A stretch of DNA of 64,000 bases from CALLPQ01 sp038531745 (lineage in GTDB: Bacteria; Pseudomonadota; Alphaproteobacteria; Caulobacterales; Parvularculaceae): assembly GCA_038531745.1 (NCBI GenBank), contig JBCBBJ010000008.1:81262-145261 (forward strand), read 5' to 3'. The notes beneath the pieces were generated by a model, which saw only the letters and a program-made list of their open reading frames with translations, was not told the origin of the DNA and ran no database searches. A program made the position numbers and the translations under genes. Shown one piece after another: positions 26,243 to 35,137 of this stretch (its first letter is position 1; every line of letters starts with the position of its first letter).

Positions 26243-27060
26243 CCACCAGGGTCCATTCTGTTGACAGCCGCAAGGGAGCGGGCGCGGTATTGCGCGATCT
26301 GCGCACGGGGCTAGATCACGGCCCCCTATGGCGGAGCTTTGCGTGGGACGAAATCCAGAACCGCTATCGGCGCAGCATTGTGGGCATTGCCTGGATTGGC
26401 TTGTCCTACCTCTTCTTTGTTGTTGTGATCGTTGTTTTCTTTCGCGGTTTAGCTGGTGCCGACACGCAGTTTTATCTTTATCACGTCGCCGTGGGCTATG
26501 CGGCTTTTACCTTTATGATGGGCAACATCACTGACGGTTGTGAGGTGTTCCGTACTGCGCGTACCTGGATAAAAAGTACGTCTCTGCCCTATTCGATTTA
26601 TATCTATAAGAGCATTTCGCGTTCGCTGTTTACCTTTGCGCTTCATCTTATCGCCGGATTGCTGGTGATGGTCTTTTTTGGCTGGCAACCATCGGCGTCA
26701 ATTATCCTTACGGTTCCTGCCCTGATTATTTTTGTAATAAATGCGCTGTGGGTACAATTGCTTTTTGGGCTTCTTGCCACCCGATTTAACGATATTGTCC
26801 ATCTTGTGGGAACCGTTACCCGGGTTCTATTTTTCACCACGCCAATTATCTGGACTATTGATCAGCGCACGGGTCTTGTGCGCGATCTTGCCATGATCAA
26901 TCCCCTAACCCACTTCATTGAGATTTTTCGCGCGCCGCTCACGGGCGCCACTATGATGCCGGAGAGCTGGCCTATTGTGCTCGGGATCACGGCACTTGGC
27001 TGGGTTGCCGCGATCCTTGCTGCCTCCGCAATGACGCGGCGCTTGCCCTTCTGGCTTTAG
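26239..27060 (+). CDS. ABC-2 type polysaccharide exporter permease (Wzm-like)
   Basis: A 273-residue membrane protein of the ABC-2 family with about six hydrophobic segments. The N-terminal block FAWDEIQNRYRRSIVGIAWIG and the C-terminal INPLTHFIEIFRAP are typical of permeases that export lipid-linked O-antigen, capsule or teichoic acid chains across the inner membrane. It overlaps the upstream glycosyltransferase by 4 nt and is followed by its ATPase 19 nt later. Confidence 0.93.
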   Translation: MTTRVHSVDSRKGAGAVLRDLRTGLDHGPLWRSFAWDEIQNRYRRSIVGIAWIGLSYLFFVVVIVVFFRGLAGADTQFYLYHVAVGYAAFTFMMGNITDGCEVFRTARTWIKSTSLPYSIYIYKSISRSLFTFALHLIAGLLVMVFFGWQPSASIILTVPALIIFVINALWVQLLFGLLATRFNDIVHLVGTVTRVLFFTTPIIWTIDQRTGLVRDLAMINPLTHFIEIFRAPLTGATMMPESWPIVLGITALGWVAAILAASAMTRRLPFWL

Positions 27061-27079
27061 GGGGACAAAAGCACACGCC

Positions 27080-27868
27080 ATGGCCCGCTTGATCGCCGAC
27101 AATATCGCCCTCCAATTCCCCCTGCACAGCAAGGCGCAAGTGCAGGCCGATAGTGACGACACCGCAATAGATGACCGATTGGTGACCGATGGACGCGGGC
27201 GTATCATTGGTATCCAGGCGTTACGCGATATCAGCTTTTCTCTAAATGAAGGTGACCGGTTGGGCCTGATTGGTCAAAATGGCTCCGGCAAAACAACACT
27301 TTTACAAGTGCTCGCCGAAATCATGGTACCCGATGCAGGTACACTGACGATTGAGGGGCGTTCAACCAATCTTCTCAATATCAATCTTGGCATGCAGCCG
27401 GGGGCCTCCGCCGACCGCAATATTACCCTGCGCGGGCTTGCGGCCGGTCACTCCCTCACTGAAATACAAAAACGGCGCGCAGAGATTGTCGCGTTTGCAC
27501 AGCTTGGTGAATTTGCCCATATGCCAGTGGAAACCTATTCCGCCGGTATGCGGATGCGGCTGAACTATGCCATCGCCACGGCCTTTGAGCCGGAAATTCT
27601 GATCCTTGATGAGTGGCTCTCCACCGGTGACATTGCTTTTCGTGAACGGGCGACTAATCGGATGAACCAATTTGTTGATCAGGCGGGTATTCTGATCCTC
27701 GCGTCCCATAGCCACAAATTGCTGAAGGACAATTGCAACCGTGCCATCTGGCTCGACCAGGGGCGGATCCGCGCCGATGGTGATGTTGACACTTTGTGGA
27801 AAGCCTACGCGGCGGAGCAGAAAAAACGCGTGGCCGAAGATACGAACCCGAAGGCGACCGCATCCTGA
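27080..27868 (+). CDS. ABC transporter ATP-binding protein of polysaccharide export (Wzt/KpsT-like)
   Basis: A 262-residue ATPase with Walker A GQNGSGKTTL, signature YSAGMRMRLNYAIAT, Walker B ILILDEWLS and the switch histidine in ASHSH. It drives the adjacent permease. It ends soon after the nucleotide-binding domain, so the C-terminal carbohydrate-binding domain that lets many Wzt proteins recognise a capped chain end is missing. Such short forms usually export chains without end recognition. The stop overlaps the next start by one base (TGATG). Confidence 0.94.
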   Translation: MARLIADNIALQFPLHSKAQVQADSDDTAIDDRLVTDGRGRIIGIQALRDISFSLNEGDRLGLIGQNGSGKTTLLQVLAEIMVPDAGTLTIEGRSTNLLNINLGMQPGASADRNITLRGLAAGHSLTEIQKRRAEIVAFAQLGEFAHMPVETYSAGMRMRLNYAIATAFEPEILILDEWLSTGDIAFRERATNRMNQFVDQAGILILASHSHKLLKDNCNRAIWLDQGRIRADGDVDTLWKAYAAEQKKRVAEDTNPKATAS

Positions 27869-30531
27869 TGGCAAACACCGGCGCAACCGCAACAGCAAAT
27901 GGCGATCAAACCGTCTGGTTCACAATTTGCGCGCGTAATTACTTTGCCTACGCACAAACCTTGTTCCAATCCTTGCGCCGTCATGAACCAGATGTACAAT
28001 TTGTTGTTTTTCTAGCCGATGAGCCCTTTGACGGGGAGGCAATTGACACCCCCGGTCTTGAAATCGTGCCGGCAGCGAGCCTTGGCATTACTCATTTTCC
28101 CGACATGACCGTCCGGTATGATGTGATGGAACTGGCCACCGCTATCAAGCCCGATTGTTTCCGCTATCTCTTCGCCCGGCCGGGCGTGGAGCGGGCTGTT
28201 TATCTTGACCCTGACATTTTTGTAACCAGCCCCTTGCGGGAAATTCATTGCCTTTTTGACAAAGGGGCAGAATTAATCCTGACGCCTCATATCCGCAAAC
28301 CCTTTCGTGATACAGCGCACCCTGATGATGCTCAGATTATGCGCGCCGGTGTTTATAATTTAGGGTTTGCGGCCATGGGTCGCTCCGAGGAAGTGAACAG
28401 CCTCCTCCATTGGTGGTCTGATAAGCTTCGTGTTACGGGGCACAATGATCTTACTCGCGGGCAATTTGTTGACCAGCGTTATATGGACCTTGCCCCCGCC
28501 TTTGTGGCACGCACCGAAGTCTTGCGCCAAGCGGGGTATAATGCCGCCTATTGGAACCTGCATGAACGGGTGATTGATCTCGCCCAAACAGGGGGTGAGC
28601 CACAGTGGCGGGCCGATGGCGATCCGCTTGCCTTTTTTCATTTTTCGGGGGTCGTCCCCGGCGATGGGACCATATTTTCCAAACATCAGAACCGATATGA
28701 GCCGGAAGATCTTGGCGACTTGACGAAGTTGCTTGATGAATATCTTGGCCACCTTGCACGGAATGGTCATGAGCATTTCTCAGCTATTCCGTATGCTTAT
28801 GATCGCGATGCCGGGGGCCTGCCACTCACAAAGCTCATGCGGACAGCGTTCGCGAGCCGTTTCCCCGATGGGTCGCCTCTTAGCGAACCCTCATCTGCGT
28901 TAACAAAGACGCGATCAAACACGCTGGCACATTTTGATCTTTCGTGGATTACCACCCCCCCTAACGACGGGAAGGAACGCACAAGCCCCGAAGATGCCTT
29001 ACCGCCCCTCCTGAGCGAGGCGTGGCGTTCGCGCCCTGATCTACAGCGGGCGTTTACCCTCACCACACCGGCGGATCGCCTGCGATTTACCCGGTATTTT
29101 GTCGATGAAGGCGCGAAAATATTTGGCTTACCAGCACCCGTGATTGAGGCTTGTGCAGATACCCTTCAAGGTGGGAAGCGTGAGGGACCAAAATCAATGC
29201 TGGCGCGCGGGGCGGGCCGGGTATTGGCGGCGGCGCCCAGCCTACGGCCCCTTTATCAGCATATCCCGCTTGGCTTCCGTGCGCGGGTGAAAACCGCCCT
29301 CTTCCGCACAGCCGCACGGGAAACAGATATATCGGCCGTCACACAAGCATTGGCAGCCTCAGGCGAGTTCGATCCGGCGCGCGCGCCCGGCATCCAGCTT
29401 TACGGATATCTGAACGCAAAAAGCGGCATTGGCGCCAGCGCTCGTGGCCTTGCCAGCCTTATGGATGATGCAAAGATCCCGTACGGAACAACGCGGCTGT
29501 CCAACCCGGATGATATACGCGAGGGTGCGGTCTCTTCGGGGCGTTCATCCTTACCTGCACGCTACCGCATAAGCTTGATTAATGCCAACGCCGAACAAGT
29601 GCTGGCCATTGATGAGCTTATAGACCCCTTCCGGTTGAAAGGCAGTTATCGCATCGGTTATTGGGCGTGGGAATTGGCGCAATTCCCGCGTGAATGGCTG
29701 CCAGCGCTGGGCCGTCTTGACGAAGTCTGGGTACCGAGTACTTTTGTTGCGGATAGTTTGCGCGCAGTGACCAGCAAACCTGTCATTGTGATGCCCCATC
29801 TTGCACCGGACATGACGGGTTCTGTCCAAACGGCGACAACCCTGCCCCCGGCGATCCCGGGACAGGCGGTTCTCTTTTTTACGGCGCTTGATCTTAACTC
29901 GTACATGGCACGCAAAAATCCGCTAGCGACGATTTCTGCTTTCCGCGATGCGTTTCAGGAACAGGGTGTGAGCGATTCCGATACGCCGCATCTTATTATT
30001 CAGATTAATGGCGACCAGAACGCAGCGGCAGACATGGACGCCGTGCGCGCGGCGGTCGATGCCGATCCGCATATACATCTCATGCAGGCACCGCTGAGCG
30101 ATGAAGCATTTTTTGCCCTCCATCGCCGCGCCGATGTTTTTGTCTCCCTGCACCGGTCGGAGGGCTATGGCCTGAATATGGCGGCGGCCATGGCGGCGGG
30201 CAAACCGGTGATCGCCACGGCCTATTCGGGCAATATGGATTTCATGGATGACCGATGCGCCATGCCAATTGCGCATCAACTGGTGCCCGTACCGCCTGGT
30301 GCTTATCCCCACGGGGTGGGACAGGTCTGGGCCGAACCGGACCACGACGCTGCAGTGGCCGCCATGCGCACGCTGGCCCATGATGGCTACCAGCGGTCAG
30401 CCCTTGGCGCGCGGGCGGCAACACGGATCGCCCGCCATAGCGGATCGCCCGTTTTACGCGCACAGATCCAAGAACGGTTAGCATTCATTGACCCGGCTTT
30501 GGCGGATATTTCTGGCTCGCACACGCCTTAA
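27868..30531 (+). CDS. Two-domain glycosyltransferase (GT-A-like N-terminus, GT4 C-terminus)
   Basis: An 887-residue protein. The N-terminal domain (about 1-290) begins WFTICARNYFAYAQTL and has LDPDIFVTSPLREI near residue 113, where DPD is a DxD-type metal site; it resembles nucleotide-sugar transferases with a GT-A fold. A linker with little recognisable sequence follows. Residues about 500-870 form a GT4-like GT-B domain with GYWAWELAQFPREWLP near 596 and HRSEGYGLNMAAAMAAGKPV near 760. The ATG at 27868 overlaps the stop of the ATPase gene. It probably adds two different sugars; specificities are unknown. Confidence 0.9.
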   Translation: MANTGATATANGDQTVWFTICARNYFAYAQTLFQSLRRHEPDVQFVVFLADEPFDGEAIDTPGLEIVPAASLGITHFPDMTVRYDVMELATAIKPDCFRYLFARPGVERAVYLDPDIFVTSPLREIHCLFDKGAELILTPHIRKPFRDTAHPDDAQIMRAGVYNLGFAAMGRSEEVNSLLHWWSDKLRVTGHNDLTRGQFVDQRYMDLAPAFVARTEVLRQAGYNAAYWNLHERVIDLAQTGGEPQWRADGDPLAFFHFSGVVPGDGTIFSKHQNRYEPEDLGDLTKLLDEYLGHLARNGHEHFSAIPYAYDRDAGGLPLTKLMRTAFASRFPDGSPLSEPSSALTKTRSNTLAHFDLSWITTPPNDGKERTSPEDALPPLLSEAWRSRPDLQRAFTLTTPADRLRFTRYFVDEGAKIFGLPAPVIEACADTLQGGKREGPKSMLARGAGRVLAAAPSLRPLYQHIPLGFRARVKTALFRTAARETDISAVTQALAASGEFDPARAPGIQLYGYLNAKSGIGASARGLASLMDDAKIPYGTTRLSNPDDIREGAVSSGRSSLPARYRISLINANAEQVLAIDELIDPFRLKGSYRIGYWAWELAQFPREWLPALGRLDEVWVPSTFVADSLRAVTSKPVIVMPHLAPDMTGSVQTATTLPPAIPGQAVLFFTALDLNSYMARKNPLATISAFRDAFQEQGVSDSDTPHLIIQINGDQNAAADMDAVRAAVDADPHIHLMQAPLSDEAFFALHRRADVFVSLHRSEGYGLNMAAAMAAGKPVIATAYSGNMDFMDDRCAMPIAHQLVPVPPGAYPHGVGQVWAEPDHDAAVAAMRTLAHDGYQRSALGARAATRIARHSGSPVLRAQIQERLAFIDPALADISGSHTP

Positions 30532-30652
30532 GACAAGCACTGGGCGGGGGGTGGCGGCGCCGGGCACGATGTGCCAAAACGCAAGATAGACTGGCGGTTA
30601 CTGGCCGCTTTCTCTCCCGCGGTATCTCTAAAGGTTGGCAGGACCGGCGATC

Positions 30653-31702
30653 ATGAAATTCCTCATTACCGGCGGTGCCGGCTTTATTGGATCAGCGGTG
30701 GTGCGCCAGGCACTTGATGCGGGTCACGCGGTCGTCAATCTCGACAAGCTGACCTACGCCGCCAATCTCGATAATCTGAAAGGCTGGGATGACCGGCCCG
30801 GCTATCAATTCTCGCAAACGGACATTTGCGACGGGCCAGCCCTGCGCGCCCTGTTCGATGAAACCCGGCCCGACGCTGTCATTCATCTGGCCGCCGAATC
30901 CCATGTGGACCGATCCATCGATGGACCCGGCGCGTTTATTGAGACCAACATAATCGGCACGTTTGAACTCCTGGCCGCCGCACGCGCCTATTTTGAGGGC
31001 CTGAGCAATGATGCGCGGGACCGGTTCCGGTTCCTCCACGTGTCAACCGATGAAGTTTATGGGACCCTTGGCGATGACGGCCTGTTCACCGAGACGACGC
31101 CCTATGCGCCGAATTCCCCTTATTCCGCCTCCAAGGCGTCATCGGATTTTCTGGTGCGCGCCTGGGGTGAAACCTATGGCCTGCCGGTGGTGACCAGCAA
31201 TTGTTCCAACAATTACGGGCCGTATCAGTTTCCTGAGAAATTAATCCCCGTGGTGGTTCTGGCTGCGCTGGAGGGCAAGCAAATACCGATTTATGGCAAG
31301 GGTGAAAATGTCCGCGACTGGCTTTATGTGGAAGATCACGCCAGCGCTCTCTTGACCATTGTCGCGCGAGGCAAGCTTGGCGAAACCTATAATGTTGGCG
31401 GGCACAATGAGCGGCGCAACATCGACCTTGTCACAACCATCTGTACCCTGATGGATGAGTTATCACCGAAAAATCATGCCCATAGCGATTTGATTACCTA
31501 TGTGACGGATCGGCCAGGCCATGACATGCGCTATGCCATTGATGCCGGCAAAATCGAACGCGAGCTTGATTGGCGGCCCACGGTTACCGTGGAAGAGGGC
31601 ATGCGTCTAACGGTTGAATGGTACCTCAATAATGGCTGGTGGTGGCAGGCAATCCGCGAGCGTGGTTTTTCCGATGATCGACTGGGCCTGAAAACGAAGT
31701 AG
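30653..31702 (+). CDS. rfbB: dTDP-glucose 4,6-dehydratase
   Basis: RfbB/RmlB (349 residues) converts dTDP-glucose to dTDP-4-keto-6-deoxyglucose, the second step to dTDP-L-rhamnose. The NAD motif GGAGFIGSAVV, the STDEVYGTL block and the catalytic YSASK motif are all visible. ATG 30653 is preferred to a TTG 18 nt earlier because AGG/GGA sequence lies just upstream. It starts the rhamnose cassette 121 nt after the glycosyltransferase gene, so it may have its own promoter as well as read-through. Confidence 0.97.
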   Translation: MKFLITGGAGFIGSAVVRQALDAGHAVVNLDKLTYAANLDNLKGWDDRPGYQFSQTDICDGPALRALFDETRPDAVIHLAAESHVDRSIDGPGAFIETNIIGTFELLAAARAYFEGLSNDARDRFRFLHVSTDEVYGTLGDDGLFTETTPYAPNSPYSASKASSDFLVRAWGETYGLPVVTSNCSNNYGPYQFPEKLIPVVVLAALEGKQIPIYGKGENVRDWLYVEDHASALLTIVARGKLGETYNVGGHNERRNIDLVTTICTLMDELSPKNHAHSDLITYVTDRPGHDMRYAIDAGKIERELDWRPTVTVEEGMRLTVEWYLNNGWWWQAIRERGFSDDRLGLKTK

Positions 31703-31753
31703 CCGGCGCGGCGATATTATCACATTCGTCAGTATCCGGACATTGAGACGCAT

Positions 31754-32632
31754 ATGGCAAACCCTTTCCTAATCATCGGGCGCTCCGGCCAAGTGGCGAC
31801 AGAGCTTCAGGCCCTGCTGACACACACTAACAGACCATTTGATAGTGTTGATCGCTCACAGCTTGACCTGACGGCTGTCACAAGCCCCGCCAGCATCAAC
31901 GCATTAATCGATCACCATCACCCTTGTGCGGTATTGAACGCGGCGGCTTACACCGCCGTTGATGCGGCAGAGGACGATGCTGATACCGCCGCCCGCGTAA
32001 ATGCGCAGGCACCGGGCCACATGGCAACAGCATGCGCCGGGGCGGGTATTCCCTTCGTCCATGTGTCCACAGATTTTGTTTTTGATGGTAAAGCCGATGT
32101 GCCCTATACGGAAGATGTCCCCTGCGCACCCCTTGGGGTTTATGGGCAAACCAAGCTTGATGGCGAGTTGAACGTGCGCGAGAGCTGCGCGGTCCATGCG
32201 ATCTTGCGCACCTCGTGGGTATTTTCCGCCCACGGCAAAAACTTTGTCAAAACCATGCTGCGCCTTGGCAACACCCACGAAAAGCTAACCATCGTCGCCG
32301 ACCAATGGGGCGGGCCCACACCCGCCGATGCTATTGCCAGCGCCATGGTGAGCATCGCCGATGCGCTTATTGCCGCGCCAGAAAAGTCCGGGCTTTATCA
32401 TTTTGCCGGGGCGCCCGCGACCAATTGGGCGGGGTTGGCGCGCGCCAGTCTAAGGGCCGCTGGGATCCCAACACCGGTGGAAGGCATCACCACCGCGCAA
32501 TATCCCACCCCGGCCCAGCGCCCGGCCTATTCCGTTCTCAATTGCGAAAAAATCAAGGAGACGTTCGACATCGATACCCCCGATTGGGAAAAAAGCCTTG
32601 TCGATATCGTTGAACAGCTCAAACACGTATAA
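31754..32632 (+). CDS. rfbD: dTDP-4-dehydrorhamnose reductase
   Basis: RfbD/RmlD (292 residues) performs the final NAD(P)H-dependent reduction to dTDP-L-rhamnose. The N-terminal GRSGQVATEL Rossmann motif, NAAAYTAVDAAEDD, FVHVSTDFVFDG and the YGQTKLDGE catalytic region are present. It lies between rfbB and rfbA, giving the gene order B-D-A-C. Length is normal. Confidence 0.96.
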   Translation: MANPFLIIGRSGQVATELQALLTHTNRPFDSVDRSQLDLTAVTSPASINALIDHHHPCAVLNAAAYTAVDAAEDDADTAARVNAQAPGHMATACAGAGIPFVHVSTDFVFDGKADVPYTEDVPCAPLGVYGQTKLDGELNVRESCAVHAILRTSWVFSAHGKNFVKTMLRLGNTHEKLTIVADQWGGPTPADAIASAMVSIADALIAAPEKSGLYHFAGAPATNWAGLARASLRAAGIPTPVEGITTAQYPTPAQRPAYSVLNCEKIKETFDIDTPDWEKSLVDIVEQLKHV

Positions 32633-32683
32633 CACCAAAGCGATGGTACATGCGCCCTGCAAAACGGGCCGATGGAGGCTCCC

Positions 32684-33553
32684 ATGAAGGGCATTATTCT
32701 AGCGGGTGGATCGGGCACGCGGCTTTATCCGATTACCAAAGCGGCCTGCAAACAATTGCTGCCGGTTTATGACAAACCGATGATCTATTATCCGCTCTCG
32801 GTGCTGATGCTTTCGGGGATCAAAGATATCCTCATCATCACAACGCCGGAGGATCAAGAGATTTTCAAACGTCTTTTGGGCGATGGATCGAGCTGGGGGA
32901 TCAGCCTCAGCTATGCCATTCAGCCCGAACCCAAAGGCCTCGCCCAGGCAATGATCATCGGCGAAGATCACATTGGCGGAGATAAAAGTGCGCTTATCCT
33001 TGGCGACAATATTTTCTACGGACACGGACTACCCGAAATGCTGCAAGATGCGGCAAGCCTAACCGAGGGCGCGGTTGTATTTGGCAGCCATGTGCAAGAC
33101 CCAGAGCGCTACGGCGTTGTGGACTTTGACGAAAACGGCAATGCGCTGAGCATCGAGGAAAAACCGGCCCAACCGAAATCAAACTACGCGGTCACGGGCC
33201 TCTATTTTTATGATGAGACCGTGTGCGAGCGTGCCCGACAGGTAAAGCCCTCCTCCCGCGGCGAGTTAGAAATCACAACGCTCAATGAGATGTTTCTCAA
33301 CGACAATCAGATGGCCGTAAAACTGCTGGGGCGCGGCTTTGCCTGGCTTGATACGGGCACCTATGATTCGCTCTTACAAGCGGGGCAGTTTGTGCACACC
33401 ATGGAAGAGCGCCAGGGTTTGAAGATCGGTTGTATCGAAGAAGTTGCCTTTCGCATGGGCTATATTGATGCAGATACTCTTCGCATGCTTGCCAAACCCT
33501 TGTTGAAAAGTGGGTATGGCCAATACCTCATTCAAATTGCTGACGAAGGATAA
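32684..33553 (+). CDS. rfbA: Glucose-1-phosphate thymidylyltransferase
   Basis: RfbA/RmlA (289 residues) makes dTDP-glucose from dTTP and glucose-1-phosphate, the first and usually feedback-inhibited step of the rhamnose route. The signature GIILAGGSGTRLYPIT is followed by the substrate loop KQLLPVYDKPMIYYPLS and LGDNIFYGHG. ATG 32684 is chosen because GGAGG stands 5 nt upstream. rfbC begins 5 nt after its stop. Confidence 0.97.
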   Translation: MKGIILAGGSGTRLYPITKAACKQLLPVYDKPMIYYPLSVLMLSGIKDILIITTPEDQEIFKRLLGDGSSWGISLSYAIQPEPKGLAQAMIIGEDHIGGDKSALILGDNIFYGHGLPEMLQDAASLTEGAVVFGSHVQDPERYGVVDFDENGNALSIEEKPAQPKSNYAVTGLYFYDETVCERARQVKPSSRGELEITTLNEMFLNDNQMAVKLLGRGFAWLDTGTYDSLLQAGQFVHTMEERQGLKIGCIEEVAFRMGYIDADTLRMLAKPLLKSGYGQYLIQIADEG

Positions 33554-33558
33554 AATCC

Positions 33559-34113
33559 ATGGACGTGGAAAGCCTTGCCATTGAAGGGGTTAAAGTTTTA
33601 ACTCCGCGTCGGTTTGCCGATGATCGCGGCTATTTTACCGAGACCTACAATAAGCGTCAGTTCGACGAACAGGTGGCACCGCTAACCTTTGTGCAAGACA
33701 ATGCCTCCTTTTCGAAACATCAATATACTGTCCGCGGCCTGCATTATCAGGCACCGCCATTCGCGCAGGATAAACTCGTCCGTGTATTGAAGGGCAGCAT
33801 CCTTGACGTTGTCGTCGATGTACGACGGGGCTCACCAACCTATGGCCAGACGGCAAGCGCAGAACTCTCCGCCAATAATGGCAAACAACTATTGTGTCCC
33901 ATCGGCTTTTTGCATGGGTTTATGACGCTGGAACCCGATACGCTCGTCGCTTACAAAGTGACGAATTTCTACGATGGTCCGTCCGATGGGGGCGTTTTCT
34001 GGGCGTCACCGGAATTAGACTTGCCGTGGCCCGTGGGCCCAGACAAAGCGCATCTTTCGGAAAAAGACGTCAAGGCACCAAATTTCTCAACTTTTGAAAC
34101 ACCCTTCACATAA
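33559..34113 (+). CDS. rfbC: dTDP-4-dehydrorhamnose 3,5-epimerase
   Basis: RfbC/RmlC (184 residues) epimerises dTDP-4-keto-6-deoxyglucose at C3 and C5. Cupin-fold signatures are the N-terminal RRFADDRGYFTETYN, VRGLHYQAPPFAQDKLVRVLKG with the catalytic histidine, and GFLHGFMTLEPDT. It closes the four-gene rhamnose cassette and is followed by a strong hairpin. Confidence 0.97.
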   Translation: MDVESLAIEGVKVLTPRRFADDRGYFTETYNKRQFDEQVAPLTFVQDNASFSKHQYTVRGLHYQAPPFAQDKLVRVLKGSILDVVVDVRRGSPTYGQTASAELSANNGKQLLCPIGFLHGFMTLEPDTLVAYKVTNFYDGPSDGGVFWASPELDLPWPVGPDKAHLSEKDVKAPNFSTFETPFT

Positions 34114-34147
34114 ACCATCCCCGTACCGATGAGATACGAAGGATGGT
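34114..34147 (+). terminator. Hairpin downstream of rfbC, possible terminator
   Basis: ACCATCC (34114-34120) pairs with GGATGGT (34141-34147), and an inner CGTA/TACG pair stabilises the loop. It starts within the TAA context of rfbC. There is no T-run, so intrinsic termination is uncertain; the hairpin may instead protect the 3' end of the transcript. Confidence 0.45.
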
Positions 34148-34205
34148 ATGACCCCGAAAGGTCCGTGAGGGGAACGGTTGAGAGGGTGAACCCCTTCGGG
34201 ATCAT
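34148..34205. repeat. Second inverted repeat in the rfbC / EF-hand convergent gap
   Basis: ATGACCCCGAAAGG (34148-34161) is mirrored by CCCCTTCGGGATCAT (34191-34205), giving a stem of about 14 pairs with mismatches around a 29-nt loop. It lies between two convergent genes and could stop transcription from either side. Confidence 0.5.
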
Positions 34206-34220
34206 TCATTAATCTCCAGT

Positions 34221-34556
34221 TTAGCCTTGCGTGTCGTCACCATCCTTGATGGTATTGGCCTCAGCGGTGTCATCTTCCTCTGAGTCATCGACATCCTCTT
34301 CCGGGGTGTCATCATTGGTTCTTGAGGCTTGCCATTCCTCGTACTCGGCCTCGGAAAGCTCGCCCGATCCGTCAATATCGAAATTGACGAACTCATCTTC
34401 GGTCACATCGGGCGCAACGGCCAACACTTCTGCTAACGATAAACCACCCGATGCATCTGCATCAATGATGGTAAAATCACTGGCCTCGACCGCAAGCGCA
34501 GCACCGCCGATTGTTGCTACACAGATCACTGTTCCAAAGAGACGTTTGATTGACAT
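34221..34556 (-). CDS. Secreted acidic EF-hand protein
   Basis: A 111-residue protein with an N-terminal signal peptide (KRLFGTVICVATIGGAALAVEA). Two calcium-binding loops follow, DADASGGLSLAE and DIDGSGELSEAE, each with acidic residues at positions 1, 3 and 12. The tail is very rich in Asp and Glu. AAGGA lies 8 nt before the ATG. It is predicted to bind calcium in the periplasm or outside the cell. The position next to the surface polysaccharide genes is suggestive but no functional link is proven. Confidence 0.85.
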   Translation of the reverse strand: MSIKRLFGTVICVATIGGAALAVEASDFTIIDADASGGLSLAEVLAVAPDVTEDEFVNFDIDGSGELSEAEYEEWQASRTNDDTPEEDVDDSEEDDTAEANTIKDGDDTQG

Positions 34557-34990
34557 AAGATTTTCCTTTTAGCTTCCATTTTGAACAACGACACACCGCT
34601 AATTTCATTACCCAAACCGTATCGCCCGACAGCGAGCTATTGTTGCGATGCGTCGTGGAATGCACATAATCGGGCTCGCCAGGCGACAAAAGGGCAAATG
34701 CCATTACATTTATTTCAGTATAGGGATGGAATCGAAAAAATAGTGGTTTTTCAATGTCATAACATCATTTTGAAAAAATGTCTGGGGGGCATTAACCAAT
34801 AGAAAGCATTACACGGAACGCTTACCTTACCGTCTGTACACGACATAGTGGTAATATTGGACCGATTTTTGGGAGGCTCTTCAAGGCCAAATCCACACCA
34901 ATTTCCCGCTCTTATGATGGTAAAACGCGCAGGCCTGGCGACACTTTACAAGCGATGGCGGGCACCTTACCTCTGGTGGGCTGCCCGGTT
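34557..34990. other. Gap between the EF-hand gene and 6S RNA, no gene seen
   Basis: The stretch is AT-richer than its surroundings and should hold the promoter of the leftward EF-hand gene and that of the rightward 6S RNA. Short open frames here have no family resemblance or ribosome sites worth calling. A TATGAT box occurs at 34915-34920, but I could not pair it with a good -35 element. Confidence 0.4.
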
Positions 34991-35137
34991 TGTTAGGAAG
35001 TGTTTGCCCGGGGCCTTACCTTTTATACGGGAGCTGCCTCTGATGAGGGCCGTGGCCTTCGATATGCGGCACCCACCTGGACCTTAGGTTCCAGGGCAAC
35101 AAAATTTCCGACGGCCAGGGCGGCACGCCAAATCTTA
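34991..35137 (+). ncRNA. ssrS: 6S RNA
   Basis: The sequence has the alphaproteobacterial 6S pattern as I remember it: GGGGCCTTACC, then GAGCTGCCTCTGATGAGGGC, CGTGGCCTTCG, GCGGCACCCACCTGG, a TTCCAGG hairpin, CAACAAAATTTCCGACGGCC, and a terminal stem between GTGTTTGCCCGGGGCC and GGCCAGGGCGGCACGC. 6S RNA mimics an open promoter and binds the housekeeping RNA polymerase in stationary phase. The folate cyclo-ligase gene lies directly downstream, the classical arrangement. Ends are approximate. Confidence 0.85.

Noticed and set aside
34581..34802. 73-codon frame between the EF-hand gene and 6S RNA
   Set aside because: No ribosome site, no recognised family, and the region is AT-rich and looks like promoter sequence.
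34848..35087. 79-codon frame overlapping 6S RNA
   Set aside because: Most of its length lies in the structured RNA gene and its composition follows RNA stems.
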